The notes under the pieces: model-generated
The model's input: only the letters and a program-made list of their open reading frames with translations
What the model was told of the DNA's origin: nothing
Database searches by the model: none
Assembly (NCBI GenBank): GCA_947566125.1
Contig: CANOIR010000002.1
Span: 1 to 64,000 of the forward strand
DNA length: 64,000 bases
Reading direction: 5' to 3'
DNA from: an uncultured Ruminococcus sp.
GTDB lineage: Bacteria; Bacillota; Clostridia; Oscillospirales; Ruminococcaceae
Shown here: positions 57,128 to 64,000 of the stretch, piece by piece
How positions within the stretch are numbered: position 1 is the stretch's first letter
Layout of the letters: each line of letters begins with the position of its first letter
Position numbers and translations under genes: made by a program

Positions 57128-57967
57128 TTAACCCTCCAGTTCACTGAGCTTTGCATTTAGCTCTGACATTGCCTGATCGTATTCTTCTTTATTTGGTGCT
57201 TTGCCGTGCCAACCCACCTGATTTTCCATGTATGAAACGCCTTTGCCCTTTACGCTTTTTTGAATAATAGCTACAGGCTTTCCTACTATTGTTTCAGCTT
57301 CATCAAATGCAGCTTCAATTGAGTCAAAATCGTGTGCATCCATTATGATTACGTGCCAGCCAAATGCAGTAAATTTATCTGTTATAGGTTCAGGTGAACA
57401 TACCTCACTAATAGGACCATCGATCTGAAGCCCGTTATTGTCAACAATTGCAATAAGATTATCAAGCTTATAATGAGATGCAAACATAGCTGCTTCCCAT
57501 ACTTGACCTTCCTCTACTTCACCATCACCAAGAACAGTATAAACCTTGTATGCAGTATTATCAAGTTTTCCAGCCAAAGCCATTCCGCATGCAGCTGATA
57601 TACCTTGACCAAGAGAACCGCTTGACATATCAACGCCAGGAGTGTGTATGCAAGGATGACCCTGAAGCATAGCACCAATATGACGAAGTGATTTCAGTTC
57701 ATCATAAGAAAAAAATCCACGCTGTGCAAGTACTGAATAAAGTGCTGGTGCACAATGTCCTTTTGAAAGAACTAATCTGTCACGACCAGCCATTTCAGGC
57801 TGTGATGGATCTACATGCATTTTAGCAAAGTAGAGATATGTCAGAAGATCACTTATTGAAAGTGAACCACCCGGGTGACCTGACTTTGCGTTGAATGTTC
57901 CTTCAATAACACCCATACGCACCTTACAGGCAATAGTCTGTAGCTGTTTTTTTGTTGTAGCATCCAT
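57128..57967 (-). CDS. Transketolase, N-terminal subunit
   Basis: 279 residues with the thiamine-diphosphate-binding domain. AKSGHPGGSLSISDLL, SKGHCAPALYSVLA, and the TPP/Mg motif GDGEVEEGQVWEAAMFA ending in DNNGLQ. Its ATG shares one base with the HAD gene's stop. Confidence 0.95.
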   Translation of the reverse strand: MDATTKKQLQTIACKVRMGVIEGTFNAKSGHPGGSLSISDLLTYLYFAKMHVDPSQPEMAGRDRLVLSKGHCAPALYSVLAQRGFFSYDELKSLRHIGAMLQGHPCIHTPGVDMSSGSLGQGISAACGMALAGKLDNTAYKVYTVLGDGEVEEGQVWEAAMFASHYKLDNLIAIVDNNGLQIDGPISEVCSPEPITDKFTAFGWHVIIMDAHDFDSIEAAFDEAETIVGKPVAIIQKSVKGKGVSYMENQVGWHGKAPNKEEYDQAMSELNAKLSELEG

Positions 57968-58797
57968 TATAATACCTCCATTTTTTTAATTTTGGATTCA
58001 ATAACTGAAATAAGCTCGGCAATTGCACCTTCATCACATGAAGCTTTCATGACATAATCAGCAGCTTTTTTTACGCAATCTTGAGCATTTGCAGGAGCTG
58101 CACCGAAATCGGCATTTTTTAAAAGCTCCAAATCATTATCATAATCACCTGCCGCAGCAAATGTTATATCTTTCATATTCAAAATTTTTCGGCACTCATT
58201 AAGAGCACTTCCCTTTGAAACATTTTTTGGCATCATTTCATAAAAGACATTTTCCGAACGTATAAATGACACATCTTTGAAAAATCTATTATCAGAAAAT
58301 TCTTTAAGCCTGTCAATATCCTGTGGACTCATTGCAAAGAGAACTTTAAACCAACATCCTTTTTTCACGTCATCAATACTGCAAAAAATCGGGTTGATGC
58401 AATAATCAGCGTGTTTTTTCTCATATGAATTTTGCTTTATAATATAAGTTCCGTCTGGTGTAAGAATTTCAGCTCCCACTTCTGGAAACTCTCTAAAAAT
58501 CTCCAATGTAAAATCATATGCATTATCTGACAGCATACAGGAATAAAGTATTTTTTTAGAAACAGGATCATATATACATGCTCCATTGTACATTATTATG
58601 GGCATATCAATTTTTAAAGCAGAAACATATTGCATTGCCGACTGGAGTGTTCTTCCTGTTGCGAATGCAAATTTACCTCCTCTGCTTCGAAATCTTTCAA
58701 TTGCCTCAAAATCAACAGGTGATATTTTCTTATCTGTTGTAAGAAGTGTGCCATCTAAATCTGTCATAAGATAAACTTTATCTATTGATTCAAACAT
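57967..58797 (-). CDS. Cof-type HAD phosphatase (IIB)
   Basis: 276 residues. DLDGTLLTTDKKISPVDFEAIERF is motif I; FATGRTLQSAMQYV motif II; KNVSKGSALNECRKIL and AAGDYDNDLELLKNADFGAAPANA motifs III/IV, with the IIB cap in between. It likely acts on sugar phosphates or pyridoxal phosphate; substrate not predictable. It is cotranscribed with transketolase (1-nt overlap). Confidence 0.92.
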   Translation of the reverse strand: MFESIDKVYLMTDLDGTLLTTDKKISPVDFEAIERFRSRGGKFAFATGRTLQSAMQYVSALKIDMPIIMYNGACIYDPVSKKILYSCMLSDNAYDFTLEIFREFPEVGAEILTPDGTYIIKQNSYEKKHADYCINPIFCSIDDVKKGCWFKVLFAMSPQDIDRLKEFSDNRFFKDVSFIRSENVFYEMMPKNVSKGSALNECRKILNMKDITFAAAGDYDNDLELLKNADFGAAPANAQDCVKKAADYVMKASCDEGAIAELISVIESKIKKMEVL

Positions 58798-58809
58798 AGA
58801 ATTCTCCTT

Positions 58810-59727
58810 TTATCTAAGACTTATTTTTCTAAGCACCTCTTCAAAATAATCTGGCAAGGTACTTGTAAATTCCATATATTCATGGCTTGTAGGATGAATA
58901 AACCCAAGTCGTGCAGCATGAAGGCACTGACCATCAATTCCCTTAAACGGTTTTCCATAAACATCATCACCAAGTATAGGATGGCCTATGCTTGAAAGAT
59001 GAACACGTATCTGATGAGTACGGCCTGTTTCCAATCGAAGCTTTAAATAAGAATAACCTTTATATTCTTCTAATACTTCATAATGCGTAATTGCTGGTTT
59101 ACTATTTTTATAAGTAACCGCCATCTTCTTTCTGTCAACAGGATGACGTCCTATTGGAGTATTTATTGTTCCAGACTGATCTTTCATATGACCAATACAT
59201 ACAGCATGATATTCTCTTGTGAATGTATGCGCTTCGATCTGAGCCGAAAGTCCAATATGAGCAGCATCATTCTTAGCAACCATGAGCAAACCGCTTGTAA
59301 GCTTATCTATCCTATGTACAATTCCAGGACGTATAACACCATTTATACCTGAAAGTCTATCACCACAATGATATAAAAGTGCATGAACAAGCGTGCCTGT
59401 ATAATTACCAGGTGCCGGATGAACGACCATTCCTTTTGGTTTATTAACCACCAAAAGATCATCATCTTCATAAATTATGTCAATAGGAATATTTTCAGGT
59501 ACAATTTCTAAAGGAATAGGTTCTGGCATTTCAATAGTTACAGTTTTGCCAACATCAACCCTGTAGTTTTTATTAACAGGATTCCCATCAACCAAAACCT
59601 TTTGTTCCTTGATACATGACTGAACAGCAGAACGTGTAAGTCCAAGTGTTGCCTGAAGAGAAAGCCATTTATCCAACCGCTCACCAGACGCTTCTTTTGG
59701 AATAGTCAGGGTTATGAGGTCAGGCAT
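58810..59727 (-). CDS. RluA/RluD-family 23S rRNA pseudouridine synthase
   Basis: 305 residues. N-terminal S4 domain (ERLDKWLSLQ...GLTRSAVQSCIKEQKVLVDG), then the catalytic domain with the Asp in VHRIDKLTSGLLMVAKND and the C-terminal LKLRLETGRTHQIRVHLSSIGHPILGD. It overlaps lspA by 8 nt, the common lspA-rluD pair. Confidence 0.95.
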   Translation of the reverse strand: MPDLITLTIPKEASGERLDKWLSLQATLGLTRSAVQSCIKEQKVLVDGNPVNKNYRVDVGKTVTIEMPEPIPLEIVPENIPIDIIYEDDDLLVVNKPKGMVVHPAPGNYTGTLVHALLYHCGDRLSGINGVIRPGIVHRIDKLTSGLLMVAKNDAAHIGLSAQIEAHTFTREYHAVCIGHMKDQSGTINTPIGRHPVDRKKMAVTYKNSKPAITHYEVLEEYKGYSYLKLRLETGRTHQIRVHLSSIGHPILGDDVYGKPFKGIDGQCLHAARLGFIHPTSHEYMEFTSTLPDYFEEVLRKISLR

Positions 59728-60253
59728 TTTCCCTTTCCTCCTCTTTTTCTGGTGAACTATCTGCTATGTTTTTATTATTTGAATTATTTTTTTGCGTATC
59801 ACTAAAAAGTACGTAAAAAATAAACAGTACAATTCCTATAACAACACAGCAATCAGCAAAATTAAATATTGCAAAGTGAAAAAGTTTTACTTCAATGTAA
59901 TCTATAACACGGCCATCACGGAATATTCTATCTATGAGGTTTCCTATTCCACCTGCAAAAATTAAGGAAAGACTTATGCTTAAGAGTTTTGAATGGTTTC
60001 TATAATGAATTATTCCCCAAAGGCAAATCAATAACATAACGCTTACTATACCTATAAGAAACCATCTCATTCCTGCAAAGCTTCCAAAGACTGCACCGTT
60101 ATTCTCAAGATAAGTAAGATCAAGTATTTCAAAATTGCCTATATGAAAAAATGGAATAGTCCCCTGTTCCTGCAATATTCCCACAGCCCATAATTTTATA
60201 AGCTGATCGATGCCTATAAGAATTGCAGCAGCAATTAGAGAAAAAATAAGCAA
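59720..60253 (-). CDS. lspA: Lipoprotein signal peptidase (signal peptidase II)
   Basis: Membrane Asp protease that cleaves prolipoproteins, 177 residues. DQLIKLWAV, NNGAVFGSFAG, the catalytic Asp in GGIGNLIDRI and the second in FNFADCCVVIG; four membrane helices and a charged C-tail. Start taken as TTG at 60253, because AAGGAG lies 6 nt before it and alignment with the family supports it. The ATG at 60271 has no ribosome-binding site. Confidence 0.95.
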   Translation of the reverse strand: MLIFSLIAAAILIGIDQLIKLWAVGILQEQGTIPFFHIGNFEILDLTYLENNGAVFGSFAGMRWFLIGIVSVMLLICLWGIIHYRNHSKLLSISLSLIFAGGIGNLIDRIFRDGRVIDYIEVKLFHFAIFNFADCCVVIGIVLFIFYVLFSDTQKNNSNNKNIADSSPEKEEERENA

Positions 60254-60350
60254 ATTTATCTCCTTTCTCATTAACAGCAATACAGCAAAATTATATTTAA
60301 ATTTATCTTATGATTTTACCTAAAAACATCTGCTATACTGCATTAAGATT

Positions 60351-60377
60351 ACAGCCTGCCGAAAAACGACAGGCTGT
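60351..60377 (-). terminator. Hairpin between ileS and lspA
   Basis: ACAGCCTG / CAGGCTGT (up to 11 bp with G-U pairs). The T tract on the minus strand is weak, so ileS may be partly cotranscribed with lspA. Confidence 0.7.
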
Positions 60378-60387
60378 TTAATTCTTA

Positions 60388-63162
60388 TTACTTTACTACG
60401 CCTGCACAACGTGCGCAAAGTGTCTTATGATTTGGATCAGTACCTACACTTGTAGAATAGATCCAGCAACGTTCACACTTTTCACCTTCAGCCTTAGTTA
60501 CAGTATATACAACCTCTTCAGCATCAGAACGAGTAATTGTTACAGAAGATACAATCAGTATAGTCTTTAAAAGTTCTGAATCATTAGACAGTATTTCATA
60601 TGAAACATCATCAGCTATAGCAATTGTAACAGAAGCTTCAAGAGATTTACCGATAAGCTTTTCATTACGCTTTTCTTCAAGAACCTTATTTACATCCATA
60701 CGTGTCTGATAAATCAAATTCCATTTAGTAGTAAATTCATCAGAAGCAGTAAGTCCAGACTTCTTAGGCATATCATTCATAAATACGCTTTCAGTATTAT
60801 CAGTAGAAGAATGCGGCATAAAACTCCATATTTCTTCAGCAGTAAATGAAAGAATAGGAGCGATCATGCGTGTAATAGCACTGAGTATACGATATATAGC
60901 AGTCTGTGCAGCACGTCTTGCAACAGAATCAATTGGCTCACAGTAAAGTCTATCCTTAATTATATCAAGATAGAAGTTGGACATATCAGTTGTGCAGAAA
61001 TTATGAATACTATGGAAAACAACATGGAAATCAAAGGAGTTATAACCATTTTCTACTTTATCCATAAGTGCATCAAGTTTTATGAGAGCCCAACGGTCAA
61101 TTTCTTGAAGTTCATCATTAGATACACAATCAGTATCAGGATTAAATCCATCTCCATTGCCAAGATTACCAAGAATATAACGTGCAGTATTTCTGATTTT
61201 CTTATAAGCATCGGAGAGCTGCTTTAAGATTTCATTAGAAATTCTAATATCAGAATGATAGTCTGAAGACGCAACCCAAAGTCTTAAAATATCTGCACCA
61301 TATTGATTTATAATTTCATCAGGCATAATACCATTTCCAAGTGACTTGGATTGTTTTCTGCCTTCTCCATCAACTACCCATCCGTGAGTACATACAGCTT
61401 TATAAGGTGCAGCACCTTTGTATACAACTGATGTAAGGAGTGATGACTGGAACCAACCTCTATACTGGTCGGCACCTTCAAGGTAAAGATCAGCCGGCCA
61501 GCTAAGACAATCATACTGTTCCATAACAGCACTGTGAGAAACACCACTGTCAAACCATACGTCCATGATGTCATATTCTTTGGTGAATTTGCCGCATCCG
61601 CATTCACATTTTACATCAGGTGAAATAAATTCGTCTGCTTCTTTTGTCCACCATGCGTCAGCACCTTCTTTACGGAAGAGGTCAGCTATATTTTTAATAG
61701 TTTTGTCATTTACAATAGGCTTGCCGCAATCTGCACAGTAAATAATCGGGATAGGAACACCCCATGTACGCTGACGTGAAATACACCAGTCACTTCTGTC
61801 ACGAACCATACCTTTTATACGGTCTTCACCCCAGCCAGGTATCCATTTAACACCTTCAATAGCCTTAACAGCCTCATCTTTAAAGTCATTTACAGAGCAG
61901 AACCACTGTTCGGTTGCACGATAAATTATAGGCTTATGGCATCTCCAGCAGTGCGGATACTGATGGACGATCTTCTCAGTAGCAAGCATTGCACCGAGTT
62001 CGGTGAGTTTAGCGGCAATGGCTTTATTAGCTTCATCAGTATTAAGACCTGCAAATTCTCCAGCTTCTTCAGTCTGAAGACCCTTTGCATCAACACATAC
62101 GATAATTCCAATATCATCATAGTTCTTGCAAACTTCAAAGTCCTCAACACCATAACCAGGAGCAGTATGAACGCAGCCAGTACCGCTTTCAAGAGTAACA
62201 TGATCTCCAACAATAACTTTAGAAATTCTATCATAAAGCGGATGCTTTGTTATAATATTTTCAAGGTCACGTCCAAAGAACGAACCTACTGTTTCATAAT
62301 CAGTAATGCCAGCTGCCTTCATAGTTGAAGCAACAAGTTCAAGAGCCATGCAATAATATTCATCACCGACTTTAACAAGTGTATATTCATAATCAGGACC
62401 AACACAAATTGCAAGGTTGCCAGGAATTGTCCATGTAGTAGTAGTCCAAATTACAAAGAACACTTTATCAAGAGGAATATTAAATGAACTAAATACACCC
62501 TTGTCATCTGTTACATTAAACTTAACATAAATAGAATAGCACGGATCATTTTCATATTCAATTTCAGCTTCTGCAAGAGCAGTATTACAATCTGGACACC
62601 AATAAACAGGCTTAAGACCTTTATACATATAGCCTCTTTTAGCCATTTCGCCGAATACTTCAACCTGTCGTGCTTCATATTCAGGCTTAAGTGTCAAGTA
62701 CGGGTCGCAATAATGACCAAGACTTCCCAGACGCTTAAACTGTTTCATTTGATTCTGAACATGTGACATTGCAAAGTTTTTGCAGTGACGTCTTAACTCT
62801 ACAGGCGAAATAGCATTTTTATCAGCACCATTTGCTTTGAGAGCCTTGAGTTCAATGGGCAAACCGTGTGTATCCCAACCTGGAACATATGGGGCACAAT
62901 AACCATTCATGTTCTTTTGCTTTATAATAATATCCTTAAGTGTCTTGTTAAGAGCTGTACCAAGATGTATCTCACCATTTGCATATGGTGGACCATCATG
63001 CAAAATGAACTTAGGCTTGCCTTCATTTCTTGTAATCATCTTTTCATAAAGGTCAGAATCTTCCCATTTCTGAAGAATATCCGGTTCCCTTTTAGGAAGA
63101 TTGCCACGCATAGGGAAATTTGTTTTAGGTAAATTTAAGGTCGTATTATAATCCTGTGCCAT
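60388..63162 (-). CDS. ileS: Isoleucyl-tRNA synthetase
   Basis: 924 residues from ATG at 63162, the family's expected start (AQDYNTTLNLPKTNFPMRG). HIGH-like GPPYANGEIHLGTALNK, an editing (CP1) domain (TTTTWTIPGNLAI), KMSKS-like KQSKSLGNG, and a C-terminal zinc finger CERCWIY...CARC. The only strong ribosome-binding site (63199-63204) is separated from this ATG by a hairpin. The alternative ATG at 63210 would add 16 unusual residues and has no site of its own. Confidence 0.96.
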   Translation of the reverse strand: MAQDYNTTLNLPKTNFPMRGNLPKREPDILQKWEDSDLYEKMITRNEGKPKFILHDGPPYANGEIHLGTALNKTLKDIIIKQKNMNGYCAPYVPGWDTHGLPIELKALKANGADKNAISPVELRRHCKNFAMSHVQNQMKQFKRLGSLGHYCDPYLTLKPEYEARQVEVFGEMAKRGYMYKGLKPVYWCPDCNTALAEAEIEYENDPCYSIYVKFNVTDDKGVFSSFNIPLDKVFFVIWTTTTWTIPGNLAICVGPDYEYTLVKVGDEYYCMALELVASTMKAAGITDYETVGSFFGRDLENIITKHPLYDRISKVIVGDHVTLESGTGCVHTAPGYGVEDFEVCKNYDDIGIIVCVDAKGLQTEEAGEFAGLNTDEANKAIAAKLTELGAMLATEKIVHQYPHCWRCHKPIIYRATEQWFCSVNDFKDEAVKAIEGVKWIPGWGEDRIKGMVRDRSDWCISRQRTWGVPIPIIYCADCGKPIVNDKTIKNIADLFRKEGADAWWTKEADEFISPDVKCECGCGKFTKEYDIMDVWFDSGVSHSAVMEQYDCLSWPADLYLEGADQYRGWFQSSLLTSVVYKGAAPYKAVCTHGWVVDGEGRKQSKSLGNGIMPDEIINQYGADILRLWVASSDYHSDIRISNEILKQLSDAYKKIRNTARYILGNLGNGDGFNPDTDCVSNDELQEIDRWALIKLDALMDKVENGYNSFDFHVVFHSIHNFCTTDMSNFYLDIIKDRLYCEPIDSVARRAAQTAIYRILSAITRMIAPILSFTAEEIWSFMPHSSTDNTESVFMNDMPKKSGLTASDEFTTKWNLIYQTRMDVNKVLEEKRNEKLIGKSLEASVTIAIADDVSYEILSNDSELLKTILIVSSVTITRSDAEEVVYTVTKAEGEKCERCWIYSTSVGTDPNHKTLCARCAGVVK

Positions 63163-63174
63163 ATCTATCGAATC

Positions 63175-63204
63175 GGTTTCACGCCAAAAGCGAGAAACCC
63201 TCCT
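63175..63204 (-). promoter_or_regulatory. ileS ribosome-binding site with intervening hairpin
   Basis: Minus strand: AGGAGG (63204-63199), then a hairpin GGTTTC-T-CGC-loop-GCG-T-GAAACC (63199-63175; it shares base 63199 with the box), then 12 nt to the ATG at 63162. Folding would bring the Shine-Dalgarno to a working distance. Confidence 0.6.
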
Positions 63205-63221
63205 TTCCATCAAAAATGTTA

Positions 63222-63887
63222 TTAGTCTTCCTCATCAATGAAACTGCGTTCATATGCACCTTGAATAGTCTTTGCAGAAAACTGTGTGGTTGCAAATGGA
63301 TCGCTCTTTGACGGAGAAGCTGTAATAGTTTCTTCTTTTTCATCTTCATCTAATATCTTAGATGATACACTTGCTGCACTGCTGTAATCAGCTGCAAAAT
63401 CTAAATCATCCTCTTCTGGCATTGCAGAAAGAACTTCCAAATGTTCCTTGTACATATCGAAAAGAGCCTTTTTAAAATCTGCCACTTTCTTTCTTGCATC
63501 TACAAGCTGCTCATGAGCTGCTGCAACTTCTTCCTGATTCTTTTTCAAAAGTGCATCATGCTGAATTGTAACCTCATCCATCATTTCATCAGCCTTTCTC
63601 TTGGCTTCTGCAATGATTTCATCAGCACGTTCATTAGCTTCTGCTATTATCTGATGACCCTGACGCTGGGCACCAAGAAGTGCATCTTTAAGTGCGTCTT
63701 CATCACGCATATACTCACGAACTTTGTCAGCTAAAACCTGAAGTTTGTTATTGCTATCTTCAAGTTCCTGCTGATTCAATTCAAGTTCATGTTCAAGCTG
63801 AGTAAGGAATTCATCAATATCCTCCTGCTTGTAACCAAAAGCTGCTTTTTCAAATCGAAGCTCATGAATATCGTTTGCCGTAATCAT
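63222..63887 (-). CDS. divIVA: DivIVA-domain protein
   Basis: 221 residues. ANDIHELRFEKAAFGYKQEDIDEFL is the membrane-curvature-binding DivIVA N-terminus. A long coiled coil follows (about 30-150), then an acidic, Ser-rich tail. In this neighbourhood (after ylmH, before ileS) it is the division-cluster DivIVA, placed at poles or septum. Confidence 0.94.
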   Translation of the reverse strand: MITANDIHELRFEKAAFGYKQEDIDEFLTQLEHELELNQQELEDSNNKLQVLADKVREYMRDEDALKDALLGAQRQGHQIIAEANERADEIIAEAKRKADEMMDEVTIQHDALLKKNQEEVAAAHEQLVDARKKVADFKKALFDMYKEHLEVLSAMPEEDDLDFAADYSSAASVSSKILDEDEKEETITASPSKSDPFATTQFSAKTIQGAYERSFIDEED

Positions 63888-63901
63888 AATTTATCCACCT
63901 T

Positions 63902-64000
63902 TCAATGATATTGTTCAATCAATATATGAAGTCTTCCTTTTTTAGAAAGACCTATTACCGTTTTTAATCTAAATTTGCCGAAACCTTTAACTACAAAAAC
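63902..64000 (-). CDS. YlmH-like S4-domain RNA-binding protein (3' end only)
   Basis: The last 32 codons of a minus-strand gene continuing beyond the right edge. The peptide (VKGFGKFRL, then GLSKKGRLHILIEQYH) matches the C-terminus of YlmH, the S4 protein encoded before divIVA in many Firmicutes. The stop lies 14 nt before the divIVA ATG. Confidence 0.85.
   Translation of the reverse strand, partial: VFVVKGFGKFRLKTVIGLSKKGRLHILIEQYH

Noticed and set aside
63163..63221. T-box leader for ileS
   Set aside because: Only 8 nt separate the longest ileS frame from the divIVA stop, and no specifier loop or T-box (TGGNACC) sequence is visible.

Overview
The window reads as a chromosomal segment of a low-GC, spore-forming Firmicute of class Clostridia, most likely a Ruminococcus-like member of Oscillospiraceae. 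This assignment is inferred from gene content: PolC-type replicative polymerase, DivIVA/YlmH, YunB and YlmC/YmxH sporulation-type genes, GatCAB, a split transketolase, meso-DAP dehydrogenase and a Thr-rich SpaA-type surface protein. No 16S or tRNA gene was seen. Promoters are mostly classical sigma-A type (TTGACA-17-TATAAT-like).

Layout. 1-3016 (+): the 3' part of a threonine-rich cell-surface protein and a ThrE-type amino-acid exporter. 3162-7513 (-): lon-engB-lysA. 7832-12281 (+): HAD phosphatase plus a small unknown protein, a PadR/DUF1700/DUF4097 envelope-regulation operon, and a sodium:solute symporter. 12343-13901 (-): ttcA-like and tcdA, both tRNA-modification genes. 14048-19221 (+): a flavodoxin-like oxidoreductase with an apparent ATT start, ddh and carB. 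19365-23269 (-): a ferrous-iron uptake region (DUF2325, two FeoA, a GNAT enzyme, FeoB and an unlisted 54-residue FeoB-associated Cys-rich membrane peptide) carrying three near-identical 14-nt DtxR-like palindromes. 23404-28667 (-): ligA-gatC-gatA-gatB. 28771-30281 (-): yunB and an unknown Cys-rich protein. 30358-38189 (-): the his operon hisZ-G-D-[lipoprotein]-[DUF6440]-B-H-A-F-I-E. 38267-48929 (-): pyrH-frr-uppS-cdsA-dxr-rseP-ispG-polC. 49134-51435 (-): three accessory genes inserted between tsf and pyrH. 51547-53731 (-): ylmC, rpsB, tsf. 53815-56087 (-): accessory GNAT/GNAT/VOC/GNAT genes. 56173-64000 (-): ylmH (partial)-divIVA-ileS-lspA-rluD-HAD-split transketolase.

Most of the window is core metabolism and information processing in conserved order. 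The accessory or unusual parts are the surface protein, the GNAT gene inside feo, the two non-his genes inside the his operon, and the small islands on either side of rpsB-tsf. I found no CRISPR array, prophage, transposase or convincing defence system. The strongest unexplained signals are regulatory or structural: (i) three DtxR-like operators in feo; (ii) a promoter cassette present three times between tsf and pyrH together with a second, diverged copy of the tsf 3' end/terminator; (iii) an ileS Shine-Dalgarno separated from the AUG by a hairpin; (iv) an apparent ATT start codon; and (v) a palindrome at the his promoter.

Several starts were moved from the longest possible ORF on the basis of ribosome-binding sites (padR, DUF1700, DUF4097, thrE, carB, feoA genes, gatA, gatC, yunB, hisI, hisZ, dxr, cdsA, uppS, lspA, ileS and others). 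Reasons are in the entries. All functional names rest on motif recognition by eye; no database search was run.
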